A stretch of 64,000 nt of DNA from JAAYTL01 sp031460505 (GCA_031460505.1 JAVKTT010000001.1:124001-188000), one strand, 5' to 3'. Positions 1 through 9,551 are shown, counted from the stretch's first letter. Notes: generated by a model from the sequence alone, not told the origin. A program made the numbers and translations.

Positions 1-1
1 A

Positions 2-376
2 AACATTGAAAAAGCTGCTGAGCAAAATGATTATTTTAGAAGAGCTCTATGGACAGGAAGACATCTACAACTTACAGTAATGAGTATTAATCCTGGAGAT
101 GATATTGGTTTAGAAATCCATCCTAATAGTGACCAATTTATTAGTATAGAAAAAGGGCAAGCATTAGTATTAATGGGTGATTCGAGGAATAACCTTTATT
201 TCAGACAAATGGCTTTTGAAGATTATGGAGTATTTATACCAGCCGGTAAATGGCATAATATAATTAATACAGGATGTGTACCTCTTAAGATATACACAGT
301 TTATGCACCACCTCTTCATCCTTATGGGGTTGCACAAAGAACTAAAGAAGATGAAGAAATGGAGAATAGATATTAA
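2..376 (+). CDS. Cupin-domain protein (5' end outside window)
   Basis: The reading frame is open from base 2, so the gene starts upstream of the window; an internal ATG at 80 is not the start. The visible 124 residues show a cupin barrel: motif 1 reads G-LEIHPNSDQF-ISIEKG and motif 2 reads PAGKWHNIINTG, the two motifs that carry the metal-binding His/Glu residues in this superfamily. The C-terminal part (YTVYAPPLHPYG) matches a small single-domain group of cupins usually annotated only as cupin-domain protein or mannose-6-phosphate-isomerase-like. No substrate can be assigned. The gene is followed directly by a strong hairpin terminator. Confidence 0.8.
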   Translation, partial: NIEKAAEQNDYFRRALWTGRHLQLTVMSINPGDDIGLEIHPNSDQFISIEKGQALVLMGDSRNNLYFRQMAFEDYGVFIPAGKWHNIINTGCVPLKIYTVYAPPLHPYGVAQRTKEDEEMENRY

Positions 377-385
377 TATTCATAT

Positions 386-418
386 AAGGCTACTGAAAAT
401 TTAATTTTCAGTAGCCTT
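386..418. terminator. Bidirectional intrinsic terminator
   Basis: A perfect 15-bp inverted repeat (386-400 with 404-418) with a 3-base loop lies between the convergent cupin and ABC-permease genes. It has A/T-rich flanks on both sides and should stop transcription both ways. Confidence 0.85.
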
Positions 419-421
419 TAT

Positions 422-2407
422 TTAACTAACTATTTTATAATAGGTTCTTGCTGTCAAAGCATATACAACTATATAAAAGAATGCAAATACAACTATGGTC
501 AATCCAGTATATAAGGCATATAAGCTCACATTTGTAAGATAAAATATTGATAGTAACTCAGTAACTACTTTAAACGCAAATGCTATATGAATAACTGCAG
601 TAACTAAGGGTAAAAAGAATACCTTCAGCACTTGACTTCTTATTGATTGTTTTATTTCCTTGCGACTCATACCTACCTTTTGCATTATCTCAAATCTAGA
701 CTTATCATCCATGCCTTCTGCTATTTGTTTATAATATATAATCAATACAGTGGCCATTATAAACAATATACCTATGAATATTCCAAGGAAAAACAGCCCA
801 CCATAGAGTGTATAAAAACTCTCCTTATCTGATTCTGCACTTTTTACACCGAAGTCTATATTAGCTTTGTCTAAAGAGTTTCTTATTGAACCAGCTAAAT
901 CAATCTCAGATTTACTATCAGCCTCTACATCAAAACCATAATAATAATCAAGTTCTGGTACTTCACTGTCTCCTTCGAGATGACTATAAGCCTGTTTAAT
1001 AGTATCTAAACTATCTACAACTATGTAATGGCTGTCAGAAATACTTGCCATACTAACAGTAGCCATACTATTAAAGGAGCTAAGTTTCTCTTTGATTATT
1101 AGTTGAAAACCATTAAAGTCCATCACATCCCCTGGGGTTTTCCCTTTAACTGTATAAACCAATGCTTCTCCTTCTTTTAAGGATACATCCTTCCCTTCTA
1201 ACCTATTATAATCATCTTGAGTTAATAAGATTAAAAATGATAAATCCTTATAGGAAAATGAATCCTCAGTCACTTCAATAAAACTAGAAGCCTTCTGTTT
1301 TGTAAGCAAACTCACAGATTTAAATTTGATTTCATTTAGTCTAGAAACATTAGCTTCCCTAACATTTTCTTCAACTATTTCATCTAACTTCTCTGCTACC
1401 TCATCAGAATATTTTGCAGAAATCTCAATATTCCTTGGATATCTGGTGCGTAGTAAATCTTCAACACCTACATATAAAGATACTGTAGTAGAAAGTGTAA
1501 TTATTACAGCAGTGGATAAAATACAGATATTAGCAAGCCCTGCTGCGTTCTGCTTCATACGATAAATCATACCCGAAACAGAAATAAAATGATTAGTTTG
1601 ATAATAATAGTTTTTATTTTTTCTTAGGGACTTTAATAAAGCTATACTTCCTGCTTTAAATAAATTATGTGTTCCTATAATTACGAAAAATACTGCAACA
1701 AAAAATTTATTTATTGCCGCAATTGGTGACTCTACTGTTAGAGCTAAATAATATCCAATACCTAAACTTAATATCCCAATAATAGTTGTAACCCATTTAG
1801 TCTTTGGCTCCCTTTCGCCTACATTGCCACCTTTTAGGAGTTCAATAGGTTTAGATAGATGTACTTGAAATATATTATAGATTAAATTTAAAATAAATAT
1901 AACGCTAAATAGTATTATAGTAGCTATTACTGCAACTAACGGAATCTCAAATCCAAATACCACCTCGAACTTAATTAACTTAAGGAGCAACAGAGCTAAT
2001 ACTTTACTTAATAGGATACCACCTGATATACCTAGAACCAAACTAATTATAGCTATATATAGTGTTTCAAATAACATAATTTTGGCTATATGACGCTTTT
2101 CCATCCCTAATATGTTAAATAGTCCAAACTCCTTTTTTCTCTGTTTTATCAAAAAACTGTTGGTATAATACAAGAAGATAAAGGAGAATACTCCGACAAT
2201 AATAGCCCCTAAAAACATCATATATCTTAAAGTCCCACTATCACTTAAACTTCCTAAATTTTTTACTACTACTAAAGAACACATATTATAGAACATTATA
2301 ATTGTCCCTATACAGGTTAATAAATAAGGTATATAGACCTTCGAGTTCTTTTTAATATTATTTATTGCAAGTTTAGGGTAAAAAAATTTATTCATCTCTT
2401 GCACCAC
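422..2407 (-). CDS. BceB-type ABC transporter permease
   Basis: This is a 661-residue FtsX-family permease of the bacitracin-resistance (BceB/VraG/YxdM) type. Hydrophobic segments near residues 20-45, 60-85, 110-140, 150-180, 210-225, 230-250 and 290-315 are followed by a roughly 220-residue extracellular domain (about 320-535) and a final group of three segments (about 540-655). That large sensor loop is diagnostic of peptide-antibiotic detoxification transporters, which both remove antimicrobial peptides from their lipid II-cycle targets and signal to a partner kinase. It overlaps the 3' end of the ATPase gene by 20 bases; an alternative ATG at 2395 is possible. The kinase and regulator lie just upstream, completing a Bce module. 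The actual inducing peptide is unknown. Confidence 0.9.
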   Translation of the reverse strand: MVQEMNKFFYPKLAINNIKKNSKVYIPYLLTCIGTIIMFYNMCSLVVVKNLGSLSDSGTLRYMMFLGAIIVGVFSFIFLYYTNSFLIKQRKKEFGLFNILGMEKRHIAKIMLFETLYIAIISLVLGISGGILLSKVLALLLLKLIKFEVVFGFEIPLVAVIATIILFSVIFILNLIYNIFQVHLSKPIELLKGGNVGEREPKTKWVTTIIGILSLGIGYYLALTVESPIAAINKFFVAVFFVIIGTHNLFKAGSIALLKSLRKNKNYYYQTNHFISVSGMIYRMKQNAAGLANICILSTAVIITLSTTVSLYVGVEDLLRTRYPRNIEISAKYSDEVAEKLDEIVEENVREANVSRLNEIKFKSVSLLTKQKASSFIEVTEDSFSYKDLSFLILLTQDDYNRLEGKDVSLKEGEALVYTVKGKTPGDVMDFNGFQLIIKEKLSSFNSMATVSMASISDSHYIVVDSLDTIKQAYSHLEGDSEVPELDYYYGFDVEADSKSEIDLAGSIRNSLDKANIDFGVKSAESDKESFYTLYGGLFFLGIFIGILFIMATVLIIYYKQIAEGMDDKSRFEIMQKVGMSRKEIKQSIRSQVLKVFFLPLVTAVIHIAFAFKVVTELLSIFYLTNVSLYALYTGLTIVVFAFFYIVVYALTARTYYKIVS

Positions 2408-3155
2408 CTGTAGCTATCAATGTAAGCGTATCTGAAATCTTCTGATACATCTCTTCATTGGTTTGTGATGCTTTGTAAAGTTGGTGGAATACCTCTCCAT
2501 CTCTTATAAACAACACTCTTTTTGCGTTAGAAGCAGCCTTAGTACTATGTGTTACCATAAGTATAGTCTGCCCTTCATTGTTTATCTCTGAAAATATCTT
2601 TAAAAGCCCTTCTGAGGACCTAGAATCTAATGCACCAGTTGGTTCATCTGCAAGTATAATCTGAGGATTAGTGATAAGAGCTCTAGCTATAGCAGTTCTT
2701 TGCTTTTGCCCTCCTGATACTTCATATGGAAACTTATCTAAGATATCGTCTATTTCCAGTTTTTTCACTATAGGCATAAGCTTGTTATTCATTTCATCAT
2801 AGGTCTTTCCTTTTAACACAAGTGGTAAAAAGATATTGTCCTTAATAGAAAATGTATCTAGTAAATTGAAATCTTGAAATACAAACCCAAGATTATCCCG
2901 TCTGAAAGAGGAAATTTCCTTTTCATCAATGGTTAGTATACTCTTAGAATTTAATAAAACATCTCCATTTGTGGGCCTATCCAAGGATGCTAGGATATTT
3001 AGCAAGGTAGTTTTTCCAGATCCAGATTCACCCATGATAGCTATATATTCCCCTTGCTCAACTGTAAAGGAAACATTAGTAAGGGCCTGAACAGGAGCTC
3101 CACCGAAACGTGTTGTATATATTTTCTTTAAATTTTTAACTTCTAAAAGCGGCAT
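2388..3155 (-). CDS. BceA-type ABC transporter ATP-binding protein
   Basis: This 255-residue ATPase has all nucleotide-binding motifs: Walker A GESGSGKT at 42-49, Q-loop Gln94, signature VSGGQ at 146-150, Walker B IILADE at 166-171 and the H-loop His203. It belongs to the MacB/LolD/BceA branch and energises the adjacent BceB-like permease. The start ATG is preceded by a GGAGG site. A promoter with regulator-type direct repeats lies in the 107-bp gap to the kinase gene, so the transporter pair can be induced separately from the two-component genes. Confidence 0.93.
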   Translation of the reverse strand: MPLLEVKNLKKIYTTRFGGAPVQALTNVSFTVEQGEYIAIMGESGSGKTTLLNILASLDRPTNGDVLLNSKSILTIDEKEISSFRRDNLGFVFQDFNLLDTFSIKDNIFLPLVLKGKTYDEMNNKLMPIVKKLEIDDILDKFPYEVSGGQKQRTAIARALITNPQIILADEPTGALDSRSSEGLLKIFSEINNEGQTILMVTHSTKAASNAKRVLFIRDGEVFHQLYKASQTNEEMYQKISDTLTLIATGGARDE

Positions 3156-3187
3156 AGTTCATCCTCCAATTTCTTTTATTCCTGTTC

Positions 3188-3253
3188 ATTATACAAGAAG
3201 AGAAAATGCCTTGCCATTTATCTAGCTTACATTTCCTCTTCTAATCTTACATT
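3188..3253 (-). promoter_or_regulatory. Transporter promoter with response-regulator direct repeat
   Basis: On the minus strand, TGGCAA (3211-3216) and TATAAT (3188-3193) are separated by 17 bases. Upstream of the weak -35 the octamer AATGTAAG occurs twice (3226-3233 and 3246-3253), exactly 20 bp apart, which is two helical turns. A weak -35 box with phased direct repeats upstream is typical of activation by an OmpR-family regulator; the regulator at 4275-4946 is the obvious candidate. The sequence is direct observation, the binding is inference. Confidence 0.6.
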
Positions 3254-3262
3254 TTGGTTAGA

Positions 3263-4273
3263 TTAATCAGAAACATCTAAATCAACTGTATCTAGACCCA
3301 TCATTACTCTAGTTCCTTTATCAATTTCTGATTCAATTTTAATAGTATGAGATAGTTTATCCAGGATAGCCTTACATAAAAATAACCCAATTCCAGTTGA
3401 CTTTTTATAAGCCCTTCCATTAAAACCAGTAAATCCTTTCTCGAAAATACGTGGCAAATCCTCTTCTTCTATACCTATCCCAGTATCTTCTATAATTAAC
3501 GTATTGGATAAAATACTATCCATATAGATTGAAATTTCTCCGATATTTGTATATTTGATAGCATTTGATAAAATCTGCTCTATAACAAATAATAACCATT
3601 TCTCATCAGTAAGTATAATTCTATTTAAATCATTATAATTCAGTTTTATCTTTTTACGTATAAATAATTTGGAATACTTTCTAACTGCCTGTTTAATTAT
3701 TTGATCAAGAGAATGTTTCCTTATATGTAAATCTGAACTCATATGCTCCATTCTTAAATATTGTAAAACCATTTCCACATATTGCTCTATTTTAAATAGC
3801 TGTTCCAATAAATCAGTTGATAAATCTGACCTTTCTGATTGTAGTAGAATCCTCATTGCGGCAATGGGTGTTTTTATCTGATGTGCCCAGATAGTATAGT
3901 ACTCCATCATATCAACTATAGATTTATCCTTTGAATTGATAATTTGAAGTCTATCAATTGCAATTGTATTAATCAACTCTTTATATTCATTCTCAATCAA
4001 ATCCTTTGATTTCGGAAGTGAAAAATCATTTAGTATAATATTGTTTTTTATATTACTTAGATGAATATATTTCTTATAATATTTTATAAAGTCATATATT
4101 CCAATTAATATAAGAAAAACACTAACTAACAATGTAGCGTAAAGAACTGATTCCAAAGGCAAAGAGTACAAAGAAAATACCGCAAAAAAGATACAAATGG
4201 AGACAATAAATATTATTAGCATTTTTACTTTTAGTTTCAAGTATGAAAATAAAACAAACTTAATATCTTTCAT
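3263..4273 (-). CDS. BceS-type intramembrane-sensing histidine kinase
   Basis: This is a short kinase with two N-terminal membrane segments (about residues 20-40 and 46-68) and almost no extracellular loop, the hallmark of BceS-like kinases that sense through their ABC transporter rather than the ligand itself. Numbered from an upstream in-frame ATG at 4294, the phospho-acceptor is His138 (AHQIKTP), the N-box Asn244 and the G boxes DTGIGI (270-275) and STGIGLFL (299-306). I chose the ATG at 4273 because GGTGGAG lies just before it and it directly follows the regulator stop codon. It pairs with the regulator upstream and the ABC genes downstream. Confidence 0.9.
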   Translation of the reverse strand: MKDIKFVLFSYLKLKVKMLIIFIVSICIFFAVFSLYSLPLESVLYATLLVSVFLILIGIYDFIKYYKKYIHLSNIKNNIILNDFSLPKSKDLIENEYKELINTIAIDRLQIINSKDKSIVDMMEYYTIWAHQIKTPIAAMRILLQSERSDLSTDLLEQLFKIEQYVEMVLQYLRMEHMSSDLHIRKHSLDQIIKQAVRKYSKLFIRKKIKLNYNDLNRIILTDEKWLLFVIEQILSNAIKYTNIGEISIYMDSILSNTLIIEDTGIGIEEEDLPRIFEKGFTGFNGRAYKKSTGIGLFLCKAILDKLSHTIKIESEIDKGTRVMMGLDTVDLDVSD

Positions 4274-4274
4274 A

Positions 4275-4946
4275 TTACTCCACCATATATCCAATACCTT
4301 TTTTAGTCTTAATTAAGTCATCAAGGCCAAATTCATTTAGCTTCTTTCTTAAACGATTGATATTTACTGTAAGAGTATTATCATCTATATAATTATCGTC
4401 ATCCCATAGTCGTTGCATTATTTCATCTCTAGCAACAACATTCCCAACATTGTCCATAAGTAATTGTATAATTCTATATTCATTTTTAGTTAACTCAATT
4501 TTGTTATCTCTATATGTTAGTGTTGTATCACTTAAATTTAAAAATACCCCATTATGTTCAATATAATTTATTTGGCCCTGAAATGAATAGGTTCGTCTTA
4601 ATAATGCTCCTACTTTTGCATTTAGAACATTTAAATCAAATGGTTTTGATATAAAATCATCTCCACCCATGTTCATAGCCATAACTATATTCATATTATC
4701 ACTTGCAGAAGATATGAATATAATCGGAACCTTTGAAACCTTTCTAATTTCTTGACACCAATGAAAACCATTATAATAAGGTAACATTACATCAAGAAGT
4801 ATAAGTTGTGGTTCAAACAACAATACCTGATTAGTTATATCTTTGAAATCACTAAGATAAATAACATCATAATTCCATCTACTTAGATAATCTTTCATGG
4901 CCTTTGCTATTGTAATGTCATCCTCAATAATCATTATTCTATACAT
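4275..4946 (-). CDS. BceR-type OmpR-family response regulator
   Basis: The 223-residue protein has a receiver domain with acidic pocket Glu8-Asp10, phospho-acceptor Asp52 (LLDVMLP) and Lys101, followed by an OmpR/PhoB winged-helix DNA-binding domain from about 125 to the end (LTKNEYRIIQLL, TVNINRLRKKL). Its stop codon is one base from the preferred kinase start, so the two are translationally coupled. In Bce systems the regulator activates the cognate bceAB-like promoter; the direct repeats at 3226-3253 fit that. Confidence 0.92.
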   Translation of the reverse strand: MYRIMIIEDDITIAKAMKDYLSRWNYDVIYLSDFKDITNQVLLFEPQLILLDVMLPYYNGFHWCQEIRKVSKVPIIFISSASDNMNIVMAMNMGGDDFISKPFDLNVLNAKVGALLRRTYSFQGQINYIEHNGVFLNLSDTTLTYRDNKIELTKNEYRIIQLLMDNVGNVVARDEIMQRLWDDDNYIDDNTLTVNINRLRKKLNEFGLDDLIKTKKGIGYMVE

Positions 4947-5040
4947 GATATCACCTATTGTTTTTGATTTACTATTACTATATCATAAATTGTTAACATT
5001 GTTATTTATTACCTAGTAAATTATTGTGCAATATAAAAAT

Positions 5041-5075
5041 AAGTTGTTTAACTTCTAAAAAAAGTTAAACAACTT
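5041..5075 (-). terminator. Intrinsic terminator of the SLH protein operon
   Basis: A perfect 14-bp inverted repeat (5041-5054 with 5062-5075) with a 7-base loop follows the 5114-6607 gene. On the minus strand it runs into a T-rich stretch. Confidence 0.75.
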
Positions 5076-5113
5076 ATTGTATCGTAAATTATTTAGTTTT
5101 AATTAAGGTATTC

Positions 5114-6607
5114 CTACTTGAATTTCTCAAAGGTTCTTACTCCCATTGCAATTGCCTGTTCTCTAGTAGTATTAGCGTATCCTTCTGATATTTGGACTGT
5201 GGTGATTGCTTTAGGCATAAAATTACCATCAGTTCCTTTGATAATTCCAATCTTACTCATATACTTAACATGTTCTAAAGCCCAAATCGATATTTGTTCT
5301 TCATCTTTAAAGGTAGGAGCACCATTAGTTGAAAAATCTGCATCTGGAACCATAACTCTTATAGCACGACTTAGCATAGATGCTACCTGTTCACGATTTA
5401 TGAGTTTATTCGGTTCAAAAGTTGTAGCTGATGTCCCTGATGTTATACCTATTTGATAAGCCTTAAGAATTTCTGGATTTTTTGTGTCAGTAAATAGATT
5501 ATCAACAGTGGTATATGGTGTGAACCCGGTAGTTTTCTCATATAGCTTTATAGTAAGTTCAGCAAATTCCTCCCTAGTAATTGGTTTAGTCATATCTGAT
5601 CCTTTGAGTGATTCTGGAATTAATCCATAATCAGCAGCCTTTTCAAGTTCAGGCTTAGCCCATGTTGATGCATCGCTATAAAATTCTACCTTAGTTGAAG
5701 TAATATTAGAGAAATTAGATCGAATATAATTCCCAGTGCTAGTTTCACCTTCGAACAAAACCCTAAAATAATAGATATTTTCTTCTATAACAACTTTGTC
5801 AACATAATTCATTTCCACTGGATCAAATGTATCAGAGGATTTTAAAAGTTTACTTCCTGCTATGACCATAGAATCAAACTCCTTCTCTGATTCCCATTCT
5901 CCGTTTCCTACTTTAAAATCTATCCTATGGTATGTTGGAATATGTTTACTTGCCTCTGTAATAGACTCTGGTATGGTCCAATTAAGTTGAAAGTATGGTT
6001 TATTACTGCTATCTTTTTTTACTTCTACATTCAAATTAGTTGGTGGATCTAGTTTTGTAATTTCAATAGCTTTTGCATCTTTCCCTATAGCAAATACATC
6101 TGAATAAGGTGAGTACACAGTAGCAAATTCATTAGAATCTGATTCAAGAGCATATCTTATTCTAAAGTAATAAGTGTTATTATCTAAATCAAGGCTATCA
6201 CTAGGTCCTTTAGTTGGATCAAAATGCCACACAACAAAGAAGTTTTCTGAGTTTCCTTTTTCATCTATTTGTATATTAGGCATATACATATAGAAATAAC
6301 CATGGATATCATCATTAAATCTTGGATCATTTGGTGTTGGACATACATTCCAATCCCCATCATTTTTCTTCCAGTCAAATAAATAATATAAACTTGCATA
6401 ATATTCATAGTCTGAATCATTTACATCATCTGTTGCTTGAATTATGCTGGAAGGATTTGTCCACCTAGGTCTTAAAATACCATCATCATCTCTTACTGTT
6501 AGATTTACTGGTTTTTCAAGTGAAGTAGGAATCGGTTTTTCTGCTCTTACATATACTCCAAATGTTAATAATAAAACAAAGGTAAATATTATAACTTTCT
6601 TTAACAT
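5114..6607 (-). CDS. S-layer-homology surface protein with fibronectin-III-like domains
   Basis: The 497-residue product starts with a signal peptide (residues 1-22, ending near VRA). Two fibronectin-type-III-like beta modules follow (about 28-170 and 180-305; each begins with a P-x-N-L-x-V strand pattern). Three SLH-type segments lie at about 312-490, with motifs such as ITREEFAELTIKL, INREQVASMLSRA and TTREQAIAMGVR. SLH domains anchor proteins to pyruvylated secondary cell-wall polymers, so this is a wall-bound exported protein. It is 18 bases downstream of a lipoprotein gene and probably cotranscribed. No enzyme domain is visible; ligand or adhesion function is a guess. Confidence 0.85.
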   Translation of the reverse strand: MLKKVIIFTFVLLLTFGVYVRAEKPIPTSLEKPVNLTVRDDDGILRPRWTNPSSIIQATDDVNDSDYEYYASLYYLFDWKKNDGDWNVCPTPNDPRFNDDIHGYFYMYMPNIQIDEKGNSENFFVVWHFDPTKGPSDSLDLDNNTYYFRIRYALESDSNEFATVYSPYSDVFAIGKDAKAIEITKLDPPTNLNVEVKKDSSNKPYFQLNWTIPESITEASKHIPTYHRIDFKVGNGEWESEKEFDSMVIAGSKLLKSSDTFDPVEMNYVDKVVIEENIYYFRVLFEGETSTGNYIRSNFSNITSTKVEFYSDASTWAKPELEKAADYGLIPESLKGSDMTKPITREEFAELTIKLYEKTTGFTPYTTVDNLFTDTKNPEILKAYQIGITSGTSATTFEPNKLINREQVASMLSRAIRVMVPDADFSTNGAPTFKDEEQISIWALEHVKYMSKIGIIKGTDGNFMPKAITTVQISEGYANTTREQAIAMGVRTFEKFK

Positions 6608-6625
6608 TAACTCTAACCTCCTTTT

Positions 6626-7456
6626 TTATTCACCTTTCATAAGATTTATAGTTGCATCATCATTGGACCAACTAAATACAATATAATCACCCTTTTCATT
6701 GCCAGCCTCATAGTTAATATAATCTCCAGAGATGGACTCATATGGAGTATCAACAAATCCAACTTCTTTTAACTTCTCAATATAATCAATGGCAATCTCC
6801 TTTATTACATATTGAATGTAAACATATTTATCACTTGGACTACTGCTGGTAATTTGAGTTATCTTTCCTTCTAATTCTGGAATATCTTTAAAGAAATCCA
6901 CTGGCCAAGAAACATCATCTGTCATATCAATATCTTCACTTGTTGAAGGGTCTCCAGTAAATTCTCCATCATAAGGATTATCGACAAACATAAATTGCTT
7001 ATCTGTATAAGAAAGACTGCCAGTACCATCATTACTATAGGAAAAGATAACCTCTGCACCATCGTCATTATTTCCAGAAAACATAAATCCATCATCACTA
7101 GAAGTTTCAAAGACTGATTCATAATTAAGATCCTTAATTAACTCAACATATTTCTGAGCATCACTCTCCTTCATGTTATCGAAGTAGACCATACTTAAGT
7201 TTATATCTTTTTCTTTATCTTTGTCCTCAATTACCATATTAATATTAGCTTTAAGCTCCGGTAAATCACCCATTTTATCTCCTGGCCACTTAAGATCCTC
7301 ACCCATTTTTGTTTCACCGCGGTCAGTTTTAATTGTTGATACATCCTCAATAATCTTTTCTGTTATTTTCTCTTCTATCTTCTTTTTACAACCAGTCATA
7401 AATAGTGATATAATTACAACTAAGAATACCACAAGCACAAAAAGCTTACGTTTCAT
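6626..7456 (-). CDS. Lipoprotein with two tandem repeat domains
   Basis: The N-terminus (basic residues, hydrophobic stretch, lipobox LFMTGC) marks a lipoprotein anchored to the outer face of the membrane. The mature part has two copies of a roughly 100-residue domain: each opens with a W-P-x-D/F...D-L/I-PEL segment (starting near residues 60 and 185) and ends with V-I/F-x-x-S-x-S-N-D-x-x. I do not recognise a named family. The ATG at 7456 is preferred to a TTG at 7462 because AAAGGAG lies 8 bases upstream of it. The gene leads a two-gene unit with the SLH protein and is divergent from an AraC-type regulator. Confidence 0.75.
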   Translation of the reverse strand: MKRKLFVLVVFLVVIISLFMTGCKKKIEEKITEKIIEDVSTIKTDRGETKMGEDLKWPGDKMGDLPELKANINMVIEDKDKEKDINLSMVYFDNMKESDAQKYVELIKDLNYESVFETSSDDGFMFSGNNDDGAEVIFSYSNDGTGSLSYTDKQFMFVDNPYDGEFTGDPSTSEDIDMTDDVSWPVDFFKDIPELEGKITQITSSSPSDKYVYIQYVIKEIAIDYIEKLKEVGFVDTPYESISGDYINYEAGNEKGDYIVFSWSNDDATINLMKGE

Positions 7457-7692
7457 AATCAAAACTCCTTTCTTGAAAGTAATAATTACTTAGAGCACCT
7501 TCTCTTAAATATGTTTTAATAAAGTTAGTAATTATTGTAACGATATTTGAATTTATCTGTCTTTTCATTATATGATTGGTCAAATGAAATAAAGTTAGCA
7601 ATACTATCATAAAATTTATACATAAGTATCTTTCTTATTAGTTAGGTATGGATTTAATAATAACTATGGATTTCTAAAATGGGGGAACTTAT

Positions 7693-8556
7693 ATGAAAAA
7701 TAGATTTGATGACTTTATAGAAAAAATACCTATAAGTATACATAATAATACAAAGACTTTTATAGGAAGAAATATAGCAGTTTTTATTCCTGAGAGATAT
7801 GTAACAGAAAGACCAATGATTCAAGACGATTATCATATTGTAATTTTTCACTCCTCTCCTCCTTTTGCCACAATCAATAACAAACAATATAAACTCAAAA
7901 GTGGTACTTTACTATTTATGTCACCTGGGACTGAAATAAGAGTAGAACCAATAAAAACTAAATCTCAACCTAAGTATGTAGCCCTCAATATTAAAAAGGA
8001 CTTCTTTGAAGAAATACTTCTAAAGATAGTAGGTAAACAAAAAGTAAAACCTCTAATCTATGATAATCCATATAGCTATAAGACCTTAGATTTAATTGAG
8101 TTTTTCATGCAAGAATTCATATATATGGACTCTCCAAATAGGTTGATAATAGACAGTATAGAGACACAACTAGTTATACAATTATTAAGAGATATGGATC
8201 TAGACCCAATAGTGACTAAAATCAATCAATCACAAGAGAAGTCTTATGTACAGCAAGCAATAACTTATATAGAAAACTATTATAATAGCAATATAACTAT
8301 AAATGAAATTTGTGATGCTATTTATATAAGCCCCTGTCATTTTCAACGAATTTTCAAAAAAACTATGAACAAAACACCATATCAATTTATACTTGAATTC
8401 AGATTAAATAAAGCAAAAGAATTGTTAAAAAAAGAAGATATTTCTATAGCTGAAATTGCAGGATTATGCGGGTTTCTAAGTAGTGGGCATTTTTCTACAG
8501 TTTTTAAAAAAAATGAAGGAATTACACCATTAAAATATAGAAACTCTATAGACTAA
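7693..8556 (+). CDS. AraC-family transcriptional regulator
   Basis: This 287-residue protein has an N-terminal cupin-like sensor domain (about 35-125, including a YKLKSGTLLFMSPGTEI strand pair) and a C-terminal AraC/XylS double helix-turn-helix (about 185-285; NEICDAIYISPCHFQRIFKK and ISIAEIAGLCGF-LSSGHFSTVFKK). A strong GGGGGA site precedes the ATG. It is divergent from the lipoprotein/SLH genes across a 236-bp gap and may control them. The effector is unknown. Confidence 0.9.
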   Translation: MKNRFDDFIEKIPISIHNNTKTFIGRNIAVFIPERYVTERPMIQDDYHIVIFHSSPPFATINNKQYKLKSGTLLFMSPGTEIRVEPIKTKSQPKYVALNIKKDFFEEILLKIVGKQKVKPLIYDNPYSYKTLDLIEFFMQEFIYMDSPNRLIIDSIETQLVIQLLRDMDLDPIVTKINQSQEKSYVQQAITYIENYYNSNITINEICDAIYISPCHFQRIFKKTMNKTPYQFILEFRLNKAKELLKKEDISIAEIAGLCGFLSSGHFSTVFKKNEGITPLKYRNSID

Positions 8557-8630
8557 AAATTATTTTGTTATCCTTTCAAAATGAAGTTTAAGAAGAAAAT
8601 CCACCTGAGGAATTAAGCTGGCTTGAAACA

Positions 8631-8668
8631 CTAAAAAACACAAGTCTTTTTCTTGACCTGTGTTTTAG
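8631..8668. terminator. Hairpin between convergent genes
   Basis: An imperfect inverted repeat (CTAAAAAACACAAGTC with GACCTGTGTTTTAG) lies between the AraC gene and the convergent oxidoreductase beta gene. It probably terminates one or both. Confidence 0.55.
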
Positions 8669-8687
8669 CAGTTTAAATTTAATTATA

Positions 8688-9551
8688 TTATCTATAGTCC
8701 TCCATATACTTTTTAGCATCCTCTGGATTCCATTTCCTATCTACAAGGGCTGGACCTTCTCTTAAATAGCTAATTTTGTCAATATAGCTTTCTTTATCTT
8801 CTCTATAGATAACACCTATTGGTATTCCATCGTCTCCCCATTCCATGGCTTTCTTCATGGCTTCCAATTTATTTGCAGGATCGTAATCAGTTGAATCCAA
8901 TCTATATACTCTATCTTTATAATATTTAAAAGTATTTACCCGGTTGAATACTACACAAGGTTGTAGAACATCAACTAAGGCATAACCATTATAATTAATA
9001 GCTTCCTTTAAAGTCTTAATTAAATGTTCCTTATCTCCCATAAAAGTTCTTGCAACAAAGCCACAACCTACTGAAATTGCGAAAAGTAGTGTTTGCAATG
9101 GATCAGTTCTATTTCCATCAAATTGCATATTAGTTTTCTGCCCCCTAGCGGTAGTAGGTGAGGCTTGCCCCTTAGTTAATCCATATATTTGATTAAAGTG
9201 GACCACATGGGTCAAATCTACATTTCTTCTAATACCATGAAGTAGATGGTTCCCTCCTTCTGCATAGGAGTCTCCATCACCTGAGTGTAGAATTATTTTT
9301 AAATCTTTATTGGCTATTTTTATTCCCTGAGCAGGTGGAACAGCCCTTCCATGGAGTCCATTATATCCGTTAGTGTTTATATAATTATGTGTTTTACCAG
9401 CCTGACCTATCCCTGAAACTATAACTACCTCATGAGGTTTTAATTCCATTTCTGCTAATGTTTGCTTTATTCCTTCTAGGATTCCGAAGTTACCACAACC
9501 AGGACACCAAGCTATTTCATCTCTAGAATCGTATATTTTCACATCTAACAT
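8688..9551 (-). CDS. korB: 2-oxoacid:ferredoxin oxidoreductase, beta subunit
   Basis: The 287-residue protein is the thiamine-diphosphate-binding subunit. The CPGCG motif (16-20) and the TPP/Mg motif starting GDGD at 91-94 are present. The enzyme oxidatively decarboxylates a 2-oxoacid to its CoA ester and reduces ferredoxin, a key energy-yielding step in amino-acid fermenters. Its ATG overlaps the stop of the alpha-gene by one base (TAATG). The substrate (2-oxoglutarate, pyruvate or a branched-chain keto acid) cannot be read from sequence, so the kor symbol denotes the family only. Confidence 0.88.
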   Translation of the reverse strand: MLDVKIYDSRDEIAWCPGCGNFGILEGIKQTLAEMELKPHEVVIVSGIGQAGKTHNYINTNGYNGLHGRAVPPAQGIKIANKDLKIILHSGDGDSYAEGGNHLLHGIRRNVDLTHVVHFNQIYGLTKGQASPTTARGQKTNMQFDGNRTDPLQTLLFAISVGCGFVARTFMGDKEHLIKTLKEAINYNGYALVDVLQPCVVFNRVNTFKYYKDRVYRLDSTDYDPANKLEAMKKAMEWGDDGIPIGVIYREDKESYIDKISYLREGPALVDRKWNPEDAKKYMEDYR

